Below, in pieces: positions 18,148-26,589 of a stretch of DNA of 64,000 nt. Positions within the stretch are counted from its first letter, which is position 1; every line of letters starts with the position of its first letter. The position numbers and the translations under genes were made by a program. The DNA comes from Methanobacterium sp. UBA44 (lineage in GTDB: Archaea; Methanobacteriota; Methanobacteria; Methanobacteriales; Methanobacteriaceae), in assembly GCA_002494885.1 (NCBI GenBank), contig DACV01000006.1:1-64000 (forward strand), given 5' to 3'. A model generated the notes under the pieces. That model had not been told where the DNA came from, made no database searches, and was given only the letters and a program-made list of their open reading frames with translations.

Positions 18148-18699
18148 TTAATGCGTGGCTAGAAAATCTTTGTTATACTCTATAAATTCTTTTACTGCAT
18201 TTTCATGATCAACAAAAGTATATCCCATATTTTTATCAAATATAAGGAGATATAAAAACGATAAAATATTAAAAGCAAAAACTCTGCTGTTTATTTGAAT
18301 TTCAGGGAACTTCATTTCTAAATAATGACTCAAATGGTCGATGAATTCTTCAAAAATGCTTTCAGATATTCTTCTTCTTTCATTGATGTAGATACTGATG
18401 TAATCAAAATTATTTTCAATTAATCTATAGAAATATTGAATTAAAATTCTAAATGATTCTATGGGGTCATTCACATTATTTCCATTAAATATAGAATATA
18501 TCTCATCGAAGATCAATCCCTTTTTCTCAACTAAAACTGTATCAAAGAGGTTTTCTTTGGTTTTAAACTTCCTGAATAAGGTCATCTCACTAAAACCAGC
18601 TTCATGTGCTATTATCCGTGTTTTAGTTCCAACATATCCTTCTTCTGCAAACAGCTTTAAAGCTGCATCCACTAATTTTTCCTTTGTTTCGTCACTCAT
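18148..18699 (-). CDS. TetR-family transcriptional regulator (copy 3)
   Basis: About 183 residues: TetR helix-turn-helix (AALKLFAEEGYVGTKTRIIA, SEMTLFRKFKTKENLF) and a ligand domain ending in FNILSFLYLLIFDKNMG. The ATG at 18699 is preferred because GGAGGAAGGGT precedes it; the open frame reaches 18804 but the extension has no such support. Close to copies 1 and 2, so the cluster arose by tandem duplication. No transporter or enzyme target is adjacent, and the ligand is unknown. Confidence 0.88.
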   Translation of the reverse strand: MSDETKEKLVDAALKLFAEEGYVGTKTRIIAHEAGFSEMTLFRKFKTKENLFDTVLVEKKGLIFDEIYSIFNGNNVNDPIESFRILIQYFYRLIENNFDYISIYINERRRISESIFEEFIDHLSHYLEMKFPEIQINSRVFAFNILSFLYLLIFDKNMGYTFVDHENAVKEFIEYNKDFLATH

Positions 18700-19125
18700 T
18701 ATTACCCTTCCTCCCATTGGTAATTTTTTATTAATTATTTCGTTAATACTGATATATATTAAATAAGTATTTAAAAGTGTGGGTTTTTTCTCAGTATAAA
18801 ACACAGTTTAAATCTTTTAATAATATAATCTGGTGATAGCGCTAACTAAAATTAAAAATAAATAACTATTAGTAGAATTAATACCCTAAATATATAAATA
18901 ATTAGATATATGATAATTAAAGACTAATTAAAGGCATATAATGTCAAAAAAAGAGTTCAAAGAAGTACAAATACTTTTTAAGGATAAACAATTAGGGTTC
19001 AGTGAAAATATTAAATTATTTAAACATGAAAAAGTATGAAAGAGTGTTAACCTCAGCTATTTACATTATCTGGAAGGTATTAACTCCTTTACAAAATATT
19101 TTTATAAATTCTAAAAAGAATAATT
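18700..19125. other. Intergenic region before argF 3' end
   Basis: About 425 bp of AT-rich DNA holding the promoter side of TetR copy 3. A 32-codon open frame at 18941-19039 (starts MSKKEFKEVQ) has only a weak AAGG word in front and no recognisable similarity. Nothing else is supported. Confidence 0.5.
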
Positions 19126-20040
19126 TTAATCCTTTAAAAGCTTATAAAGAATTGCCTTTTGAGCATGCAACCTGTTTTCTGCCTGATCCCAGATTACAGT
19201 ATGATCAGAATTTATTACCCCTTCTGTGATTTCCTGACCTCTTATAGCTGGAAGACAATGCATTACAATAACATCAGGATCTGCAAGTTTTAAAGCATCT
19301 TCATTAACCTGATAATCTTTTAAATCACTGATTCGTTTTGATGCTTCTGCTTCATCACCCATACTTATCCAAACATCTGTATAAATAACATCAGCACCTT
19401 TAAGCCCTTCATTAACGTTATCTGTTATTTTTATTTTTGAACCAGTTTTTTCTGCATATTCTTCTGCTTTTTTAACTATTTCAAAGTCTGGCTTGTATTC
19501 TGGAGGGCAAACGACGTTCATATCCATGCCTACAAAAGCAGATGCAAATAATAGGGAATTACAGACGTTATTACCATCCCCAATATAGGATAATGTCACA
19601 TCAAAGCTTCCCTTGCTTTCATATATTGTTAAAAGGTCAGCAAATGCCTGGCATGGATGTTCTTTATTTGTAAGGCCATTTATTACAGGCACGCTCGAAT
19701 TAAATGAAAATTTCAAAACATCATCGTGTTCTATGGCCCGGATCATTACACCAGTAACATATCTACTCATAGCTCTGGCTGTATCCTCTATTATCTCACC
19801 GCGGCCAAGCTGCAGATCATCTCTGGATAAGTAAAGCGCATTTCCACCAAGATGGTACATGCCTACTTCAAAAGAAACCCTTGTTCTTGTGGATGCCTTT
19901 TCAAAAATCATGGCCAGTGATTTTTTAGCCAGCGGCTCTCCAGGGATCTCTCCCCTTTTAAATTTCCCTGCAAGGTCAAGTATTTCATCTACTTCATCCC
20001 GGGCATCTTCCATCGATAAAAGATGTTTCATTAATTTCAC
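19126..20040 (-). CDS. argF: Ornithine carbamoyltransferase
   Basis: Transfers carbamoyl from carbamoyl phosphate to ornithine, giving citrulline for arginine synthesis. 304 residues with the carbamoyl-phosphate site STRTR (about 51-55), HPCQAFADL (about 129) and HCLPAIRG near the C-terminus. A strong GGAGTGAAATTA precedes the ATG. Third gene in a same-strand row purD, coiled-coil protein, argF. Confidence 0.96.
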   Translation of the reverse strand: MKLMKHLLSMEDARDEVDEILDLAGKFKRGEIPGEPLAKKSLAMIFEKASTRTRVSFEVGMYHLGGNALYLSRDDLQLGRGEIIEDTARAMSRYVTGVMIRAIEHDDVLKFSFNSSVPVINGLTNKEHPCQAFADLLTIYESKGSFDVTLSYIGDGNNVCNSLLFASAFVGMDMNVVCPPEYKPDFEIVKKAEEYAEKTGSKIKITDNVNEGLKGADVIYTDVWISMGDEAEASKRISDLKDYQVNEDALKLADPDVIVMHCLPAIRGQEITEGVINSDHTVIWDQAENRLHAQKAILYKLLKD

Positions 20041-20127
20041 TCCGAATTTTCATTTATTTCCAGATTCATTGAAATAAATGTTTATTTAAATTCTACTATA
20101 TTTATCTTTCTATAACTTGCAGATGAA

Positions 20128-20634
20128 TTATTTACTGTTGAATTCTATCTCAATGAGCTGTTTAATATGCTTAATTTCATTTTCCATTTTCTCTAATTCA
20201 ATTTTTCGATCATTATGATGCCTATTATCATCAGTAATTTCTTGGTGAAGTTTCTCATGCTTAAAATTAATGTTATCGAGGTATTCTGTAAGTCCTGATT
20301 TGATTTCTTTTTCCTTTTCCTGTTTTAGTTTTATCAAAGCAATTTCTTTACGAATTATTTTATCGTTTAAACCATTAAGGGCTTTAATTCCTTTTCTAAG
20401 TTTATTTTCAGTATCTTCAATTTCATTCCCTATTTTCTCATTTTTTGGATATTTCAGAGACTTTTCATGGAGTTTAAACATCTTATTTTCCATTTCTTTG
20501 ATGCATTGTTTTATAACAGACCTTTTACTTTCATATTTATCTATTTTAAGTTCATTATTAACTATTTTTTCTGTAATCTTTAAAATTTTCCCATTATTAC
20601 CTAATTTAGGAATATATTCGTCTAAATTTTGCAT
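20128..20634 (-). CDS. Coiled-coil protein of unknown function
   Basis: 168 residues, almost entirely charged and helical, with heptad-like runs (ENKLRKGIKALNGLNDKI, ALIKLKQEKEKEI) that suggest a long coiled coil. There is no enzyme motif, signal peptide or membrane segment. It is preceded by TTGGAGTGAATT, so translation is credible. It lies 26 bp after purD and about 87 bp before argF on the same strand. I do not recognise the family. Confidence 0.7.
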   Translation of the reverse strand: MQNLDEYIPKLGNNGKILKITEKIVNNELKIDKYESKRSVIKQCIKEMENKMFKLHEKSLKYPKNEKIGNEIEDTENKLRKGIKALNGLNDKIIRKEIALIKLKQEKEKEIKSGLTEYLDNINFKHEKLHQEITDDNRHHNDRKIELEKMENEIKHIKQLIEIEFNSK

Positions 20635-20660
20635 AATTCACTCCAATATTCAAAACATTT

Positions 20661-21971
20661 TTATTTTTTAAGCTCTTTCATGTGATTTACCCTTTTTTGT
20701 ATAAGATCAGCTGTTCCAACATCTCTTCTATGATAAATATCTCCTTTAACGTATTTTGTAGCATTTTCACATATTTTTTCTGCTTCAGATATTGTTTCGC
20801 CCACTGAAACAATTCCTAAAGCCCTTGAAGAGGAGCTATAAACTTTTCCATCCTTTTCATTTACTGCAGCATAATAAACCTGAGATCCAGTCTCATTAAT
20901 TTTATTTTCATCTACATCTATAACCTGATCTGGAACTGCGCTTCCAGGGTATCCTTTTGGTACTATATACTTGCAAACTGTTGCTTTATCTGCAAATTTA
21001 GCGCCTCTAAGGTTTCCATTAACAATTCTCTCGCAGATATCCACAAAATTAGATTGAAGCAATTCTAAAACGTTCATTGCCTCTGGATCACCGAATCTTG
21101 CATTGTATTCAATGAGTTTGGGACCATCAGCCCCCAGCATGAACTGTCCATATAAGAATCCTCTGTATGGTCCTACTTCTTTATTAATTGCCTTTACTGT
21201 ATCTTCCATTATGCTAACAGAGCATTTATAACCTTTTTTATCCAAAAATGGCAGTAATCCATTTTTATCTGAATAAGATCCCATTCCACCGGTTATTGGA
21301 CCTTCATCGCCCTCAAATGCATAGGGATGATCCTGAACTGCAGGCATTGGTGCAATGTTTTTACCATCAACAAATGCCTGAACAGTGAATTCTTCACCAA
21401 TGGCTCTTTCTTCGATGACAACCCGTGCATGACCGCCCATTTTAGTGTCTACTACTTCTTTAGCGTATTTTTTAGCTTCATCAGCATCTTTAAGCTGCTC
21501 TCCCATTATTTTAACGCCTTTTCCACCAGTTAAACCTACGGGCTTAATTACAACATCATTCCCAAAATCATCGATAAAAACACTGATATCTTCATGGTTA
21601 TCAAACACTTTATAGACAAGAGAACCGTCTATTTTATAATTTTCAAACATAGTTCTCATGAAAACTTTATCTGTTTCTATTTTAGCTGCTTCCATGGTAG
21701 GACCTACACATCCAACGCCTATTTCTTCAAGTGCATTCACAATACCCTTTTCAAGCGGTGCTTCTGGCCCAATTACAGCTATATCTATTTTATTTTCTTG
21801 TGCAAATTTTTTTACATTATCAATATCATTTTCGCTGGAAATCTGATACCTGGATATTCTGGCAATTCCAGGATTTTTGTTGCTCATAATCGAGTATAAT
21901 TCTGCATCTCCTTCAATCACCTTACAAATTGCGTGTTCCCTTGCACCTGTACCTACTACAAGAATTTTCAT
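20661..21971 (-). CDS. purD: Phosphoribosylamine-glycine ligase
   Basis: Second step of de novo purine synthesis: ATP-dependent joining of glycine to phosphoribosylamine. 436 residues with the N-terminal GTGAREHAIC, the ATP-grasp core (KPVGLTGGKGVKIM, about 143-156) and the metal/ATP segment IEYNARFGDPEAMNVLELL (about 289). Normal length; GAGGAG precedes the start. Confidence 0.97.
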   Translation of the reverse strand: MKILVVGTGAREHAICKVIEGDAELYSIMSNKNPGIARISRYQISSENDIDNVKKFAQENKIDIAVIGPEAPLEKGIVNALEEIGVGCVGPTMEAAKIETDKVFMRTMFENYKIDGSLVYKVFDNHEDISVFIDDFGNDVVIKPVGLTGGKGVKIMGEQLKDADEAKKYAKEVVDTKMGGHARVVIEERAIGEEFTVQAFVDGKNIAPMPAVQDHPYAFEGDEGPITGGMGSYSDKNGLLPFLDKKGYKCSVSIMEDTVKAINKEVGPYRGFLYGQFMLGADGPKLIEYNARFGDPEAMNVLELLQSNFVDICERIVNGNLRGAKFADKATVCKYIVPKGYPGSAVPDQVIDVDENKINETGSQVYYAAVNEKDGKVYSSSSRALGIVSVGETISEAEKICENATKYVKGDIYHRRDVGTADLIQKRVNHMKELKK

Positions 21972-22207
21972 AGAAAAATCTCCTCTTTTCCTTTATTTTT
22001 ACTTCAATTTTTATGATTGTCATATTTTAATTTATAAAATATCGTATATGATTAAACGATTTAAATTATTTTTTGTTAATATTTCATGTAAGATAATCCT
22101 GTAGAATGAATACTATTGCTAAGACAACTTTTATTTTTCACAATTAATTTTCAATAGTATTTTAAGTATTACAGATAGTAATGAAAGTAAAATCAAAAGG
22201 GGGGGTT

Positions 22208-22226
22208 GAGAAGAATAATTCTTCTC
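22208..22226. promoter_or_regulatory. 9-bp perfect inverted repeat upstream of cadC
   Basis: GAGAAGAATAATTCTTCTC is a perfect palindrome with one central base, about 110 bp before the cadC start and after a G7 run. It could be a regulator site or the 3' structure of an undetected transcript. The distance from the promoter makes a direct CadC operator less likely. Confidence 0.35.
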
Positions 22227-22306
22227 ATGTGTACTCATTAATCTGTTTATATTTATAAATTAAACGGTTTTATGAATTTTACATAAGAAATTATTTTTCC
22301 GATAGG

Positions 22307-22336
22307 TTTATATGGTTATATGCACATCCATACATA
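22307..22336 (+). promoter_or_regulatory. Promoter of the cad operon, probably giving a leaderless mRNA
   Basis: The box-A-like TTTATATG (22307-22314) lies with its centre 26 bp before the ATG at 22336, the archaeal TATA-to-start distance, and no Shine-Dalgarno precedes that ATG. Arms ATATG (22318-22322) and CATAT (22333-22337) form a 5-bp inverted repeat spanning the presumed start site, where an ArsR-type repressor would block initiation. Confidence 0.5.
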
Positions 22337-22692
22337 TGAAAGAAAATGAGGTTTGTGAAATTGAATGTACTAATGAAGAAGCAGTAAAACAAGTTAAATC
22401 AAACATGCTTGATGAAACAGTTCTATTAAATGTAGCAGACAATTTTAAAGTATTCGGTGACCTTACAAGACTAAAAATCCTGCAAGCATTATACCAGAGA
22501 GAGTTATGCGTATGCGATTTAACCACTGTACTTGATGCAAACCAAACCACAATATCTCACCAATTACGTGTCTTAAGGGGTAAAAATCTAGTTAAATTCC
22601 GAAAAAAAGGTAAAATGGCGTATTATTCCCTTGCAGATGAACATGTAGTTAAGATAATAGAAATGGGAGTAGAACATGCCACAGAAAAATGA
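22336..22692 (+). CDS. cadC: CadC/SmtB-type ArsR-family metal-sensing repressor
   Basis: 118 residues. Counting from the ATG at 22336, the alpha3N metal cysteines fall at C7, C11, C58 and C60 (CEIEC; ELCVCD), and the alpha5 zinc ligands at D101, H103, H114 and E117. These are the same residue numbers as in staphylococcal CadC, and that register also decides the start over the codon at 22312. The winged-helix recognition segment is NQTTISHQLRVLR. CadC-type repressors leave DNA on binding Cd, Pb, Zn or Bi. The gene overlaps the following P-type ATPase by 17 bp, its evident target. Confidence 0.92.
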   Translation: MKENEVCEIECTNEEAVKQVKSNMLDETVLLNVADNFKVFGDLTRLKILQALYQRELCVCDLTTVLDANQTTISHQLRVLRGKNLVKFRKKGKMAYYSLADEHVVKIIEMGVEHATEK

Positions 22693-24619
22693 TGATCGAG
22701 ATGAAACATTAGAAACATGCAAATACTGCGAAGCAAATCCATACGAAGAAAAAGAAATAAAAAAAGAAAAAATCAACCCGATATACATTATAGCATTGTC
22801 TGCTATATTTTTAGCAGTTGGATTATATTTTAACTTCTTTACAGACCAAAAACTATTAGCAGAAATTCTATTCCTTATAGTTGCAGTAATTTCAGGGTAT
22901 GAAATAGTGCCTTATGGAATTAGATCTGTACTTAAAGGAAAATTTAGTATAAGCTTTTTAATAACTATTGCGGCTGTAGGTGCCTTTTTAATAGGTGAAG
23001 GGGCCGAAGGAGCATCAGTAATATTCCTGTTCTTTATAGCCGAGTATTTAGAAGATTATGCAGGTGCCAGAGCTAGAAGATCAATTGGAGCACTTATACA
23101 ACTTACTCCAGAAATCGCAGTAGTAAAAAGGGCAGGTAAAAACATCAAATTACATGCACATGCAGTCCATATCAATGAAATAGTAATAGTTAAGCCGGGA
23201 GATAAAATTCCGTTAGATGGTATTGTAGTTAATGGTGTTTCCTCAGTAAATCAGGCCACAATAACAGGTGAAAGTATGCCTGTAACTAAAAGAGAGGGAG
23301 ATTTGGTATTTGCAGGTACAATAAATGAAGAAGGTTACCTTGAAGTAAAAGTAACAAAAATGTCAAATGAAACAGTATTATCCAAAATAATAGAATTAGT
23401 CAAAGAATCACGAAAAAAGAAATCCAAAACAGAAAAATTTATAGACAGATTCTCAAATTATTACACACCTGTAGTAATAGGGCTAGCAATAATCGTGGCA
23501 GTAGTTCCGCCATTCATTTTTGGACTAAATTTTGACACATGGTTCTACAGAGCATTAGTTTTACTTGTAGTTTCATGCCCTTGTGCGTTAGCTATATCAA
23601 CTCCTATTTCCATAGTTTCAGGAATAACAGCGGGAACAAACAATGGAGTGCTAATTAAAGGTGGAGAATATATTGAAGCAATGCAAAGCATCAAAACAAT
23701 GGTATTTGATAAAACAGGGACACTCACAGAAGGAAAACTAGAAGTAACCGATGTAATGCCATTAAATAATTATTCTGAAAATGAAATTCTTCAGATTGTA
23801 GGTTCCTTAGAATCTAAATCTAAGCATCCTCTTGCCGAAGCAGTTATACGCTACATAGAAAAATTAGAGATGGATTTCAAAGATGTAGACAATTTCAAAT
23901 CAATTACTGGGAAAGGCATTAAAGGATCCATTGATGGAGAAATGTTCTATATCGGTGAAAAAAGCTTATTTAAAGATAATTCTGAGTTTCCTAATGAATT
24001 AGTGCAAAAACTTCAAAATGAAGGTAAAACTGTTGTAATTGTTGGTAATGATGATCATATCATTGGATTAATAGGACTGATGGATAAAATTAGAGCATTA
24101 TCTGGAAGTACCATTCAGGAACTTAAAGAAAATAATATTAAGACTGTGATGCTTACTGGTGATAATGAAGGCACTGCAAAAGGCGTATCCTCCAGAATAG
24201 GTATTGATAAGTACTATGCTGGTCTTTTGCCTGAAGATAAGGTAAAAATAATTGATGAATTGCTTGAAAATGGTGAACACGTTGCTATGATTGGTGATGG
24301 GGTGAATGATGCTCCTGCACTTGCAAGGTCTAATGTAGGTATTGCTATGGGTACAGCAGGTTCAGATGTGGCAATAGAAACTGCAGATGTAGCCCTAATG
24401 CATGATGATATCTCTAAAGTCAATTATCTTATCAATTTAAGTAAAAAAACCATGTCAGTGGTTAGACAAAACGTTTCAGCATCTATTTTAATTAAAGGTT
24501 CATTTGCTGTAGGTGCAGTGCTAGGATTCGTTTCTTTATGGATGGCAGTAGCATTTGGAGATATGGGATTAACCCTCGTAGTAATCTTAAATGCATTAAG
24601 GATAGGGAGAGCCGATTAA
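22676..24619 (+). CDS. cadA: Cd2+/Zn2+/Pb2+-exporting P1B-type ATPase
   Basis: 647 residues of the heavy-metal P-type ATPase family: actuator TGES (about residue 199), transmembrane CPC in SCPCALA (about 301-303), phosphorylation site DKTGT (about 345), HP motif KHPLAEAV (about 385), and hinge GDGVNDAPAL (about 540). The CPC context is that of zinc/cadmium/lead pumps. The usual N-terminal HMA domain is absent; only a CKYC pair (residues 15-18) precedes the first helices. Its start lies inside cadC with GGGAG before it. Confidence 0.93.
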   Translation: MPQKNDDRDETLETCKYCEANPYEEKEIKKEKINPIYIIALSAIFLAVGLYFNFFTDQKLLAEILFLIVAVISGYEIVPYGIRSVLKGKFSISFLITIAAVGAFLIGEGAEGASVIFLFFIAEYLEDYAGARARRSIGALIQLTPEIAVVKRAGKNIKLHAHAVHINEIVIVKPGDKIPLDGIVVNGVSSVNQATITGESMPVTKREGDLVFAGTINEEGYLEVKVTKMSNETVLSKIIELVKESRKKKSKTEKFIDRFSNYYTPVVIGLAIIVAVVPPFIFGLNFDTWFYRALVLLVVSCPCALAISTPISIVSGITAGTNNGVLIKGGEYIEAMQSIKTMVFDKTGTLTEGKLEVTDVMPLNNYSENEILQIVGSLESKSKHPLAEAVIRYIEKLEMDFKDVDNFKSITGKGIKGSIDGEMFYIGEKSLFKDNSEFPNELVQKLQNEGKTVVIVGNDDHIIGLIGLMDKIRALSGSTIQELKENNIKTVMLTGDNEGTAKGVSSRIGIDKYYAGLLPEDKVKIIDELLENGEHVAMIGDGVNDAPALARSNVGIAMGTAGSDVAIETADVALMHDDISKVNYLINLSKKTMSVVRQNVSASILIKGSFAVGAVLGFVSLWMAVAFGDMGLTLVVILNALRIGRAD

Positions 24620-24937
24620 AATGCATTGCTGGTATTATATCTTTTATATGATTCCTTTTTGACTCTTCCCATCAGAACAATTTTTATGATATGTTTCATA
24701 GCCTGATTGTTTTCGTTAGTCTCATGTCTCAGTTCGTAAATTCATTGATTTTGACTCTGAAAGCCAATAAGTATTGAAGATTTATACCGATAAAAAAAAA
24801 GTAGAATAATAGTTTTGTATTTTTCTTCTTTTTAAGTATTAATTCAATTTAAGTTTATTCTTTATCAACTAAGCTTAAATAAAACTTTAAATAGCTTAAA
24901 AAGGATAAATAGCGTTAATAAGATTGGAGGAATATTG
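24620..24937. other. Intergenic region after cadA
   Basis: About 318 bp without a supported gene. It ends in the ribosome-binding site GGAGG of the next gene. Nothing else recognised. Confidence 0.5.
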
Positions 24938-25930
24938 ATGAATACTGGTATTATCATGGTACAACACGGAGATTTCCCATTTGATTTTAAAGAAAAACAT
25001 AAAGAAATATTCATGTTTGTCAAGCAAATGTTGGAAGGAATAAGCAAGGAAACCCGAAAGATAGTGAGAAATCCGGATGATCCCTATAGCGTTGATATGG
25101 AGAAGATTAAAGATTCAATAAAGAGTTGTGGAGGTTTCAAATATTTTGAAATAGGTTTCATGGAGTTTTCAAGCCCTACAATCAAAGAGGCGGTAGAAAA
25201 AGTTGCTAGTAAAGGGGTTAAAAAGATAATATTAGTTAATTCTCCAGGGATATTCATGCGCAGTTCTCACAGTCTCTTAGACGTGCCTAATATAATAAAT
25301 CAGATACAATCAGATCGTCCTGACCTGAAACTTATCTACGCTCAGCCTGGGGGTTTTTTAGAAGAAATGGCAGATATAATAGTTAAAAAAATTGATAATG
25401 CCCTTGGAAATCCATGCAAAGAATGTCAAATTGGGAATAATCCAATTTTAGAAGATTATGGTGTAGTATTAGTTGCCCACGGCGATGTACCGCTAGATTA
25501 TCTGGAGAAGAAAGATATGAATACGGCCGAGGAGCATATCGAAAAATGGTCAAATATGGTTCGTGATTGGCCACGAAACGAAGAAAACGACCCATTATTA
25601 CATGATACTGGAATTCTTGAAGATTATATCAAAAATAAAGGAGGATATCCTAATTTTGAAATTGGTAATCTTGAATTTACATCCCCTACTCTGGAAGAAG
25701 CATTGAAAAAGGTTCTGAATCGTGGAGCTGAGAAAGTTATTTTTATTGGCGGCACAGGATTTATGGATAGGAGCTCCCATAGCCTGGTGGATATACCCGA
25801 AGCCATAAATAAACTGCAAAAGAAGTATCCTTCGGTTAATATGAGTTATGAAGAACCTGATATTGGCCTTGTTTGCCCTGAACTATCTAAAATGATAGTA
25901 TCCAAAATAGAAAAAGCCATAGAGAAGTAA
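24938..25930 (+). CDS. Two-domain CbiX-like (chelatase-fold) protein
   Basis: 330 residues made of two homologous halves (about 1-157 and 172-330). Each begins with a strand ending in HGD (VQHGDFPFDF; VAHGDVPLDY), contains an EFxSPT segment (EFSSPTIKEA; EFTSPTLEEA), and has a shared SSHSL(L/V)D(V/I)P segment that supplies a second His. This pattern is that of the CbiX/sirohydrochlorin cobaltochelatase fold, in which two His bind the metal. The halves are longer than classical CbiX, so I call it chelatase-like rather than assign a substrate. The start at 24938 follows GGAGG by 7 bases. Confidence 0.65.
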   Translation: MNTGIIMVQHGDFPFDFKEKHKEIFMFVKQMLEGISKETRKIVRNPDDPYSVDMEKIKDSIKSCGGFKYFEIGFMEFSSPTIKEAVEKVASKGVKKIILVNSPGIFMRSSHSLLDVPNIINQIQSDRPDLKLIYAQPGGFLEEMADIIVKKIDNALGNPCKECQIGNNPILEDYGVVLVAHGDVPLDYLEKKDMNTAEEHIEKWSNMVRDWPRNEENDPLLHDTGILEDYIKNKGGYPNFEIGNLEFTSPTLEEALKKVLNRGAEKVIFIGGTGFMDRSSHSLVDIPEAINKLQKKYPSVNMSYEEPDIGLVCPELSKMIVSKIEKAIEK

Positions 25931-25952
25931 ACAAAGATTTTAAGGGTTTATT

Positions 25953-26243
25953 ATGACTGAAGAAATCACTTTGGAAGAATATAAAAAAGCGTACTTTGAA
26001 GTATACAAAGAACAACGTAGAAAGAGCTTTTTTATGCATTTAGCTATCTATATTTTGGTGAATACTGTTTCATCAGTAATCAATTTCATTTTTACTCCTA
26101 AATTTCTATGGGTTATTTTTCCAATCATTTTCTGGGGTATTGGCATAATCTGGAACTTTATAAGTGCTTTTTTATTGATTGATAAAAGATTACATCAAAC
26201 ATCTCTAGAAGTAGAGCAAAAATTAGCCCAAAGAAGAAAATAA
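25953..26243 (+). CDS. 2TM domain membrane protein
   Basis: 96 residues with two hydrophobic helices (about 30-50 and 57-77). The typical 2TM-domain words are HLAIYILVNTVSSVINF and WGIGIIWNFI, followed by a charged coiled tail. Small proteins of this family are often near regulators or kinases; their role is unknown. It follows the CbiX-like gene by 22 bp on the same strand, so co-transcription is likely. Confidence 0.75.
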   Translation: MTEEITLEEYKKAYFEVYKEQRRKSFFMHLAIYILVNTVSSVINFIFTPKFLWVIFPIIFWGIGIIWNFISAFLLIDKRLHQTSLEVEQKLAQRRK

Positions 26244-26589
26244 GAAAAATATTTCTTTTCCTTCTAAATTACTATTCAGACTTAAGTAGTTATTAAATTT
26301 AATTTTCTATATCGTATGAAATCTTTGCAATTCCAGGAATCGTTATTTAGTAAAATAAGTGCTAAAAAACAAATGAACATATGCAAGCTATTAATCCTAC
26401 TATGGACTTAATATAAATCCACTTCAAATTATAAACTTAAACTGGTAATTAATTTCACAGTTATTGTTTTTATCTTAACTATATATCTTAAGTTAGTCAA
26501 CATAGAATAGAGATATTATTTATTCTCTAAAAGAAATAGATATTTAAGGTCTAAATCTTAAGACTGAAAAAGTTAATCAAGGTGTTTTT
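26244..26589. other. Intergenic region upstream of ilvB
   Basis: 346 bp without a supported reading frame. It should hold the ilvBN promoter; TATA-like AACTATATATCTTAA occurs near 26479. No attenuator-like leader peptide or clear terminator was seen. Confidence 0.45.

Noticed and set aside
19002..19229. 75-codon plus-strand frame before argF
   Set aside because: The second half is the complement of the argF 3' end and the first half has no support.
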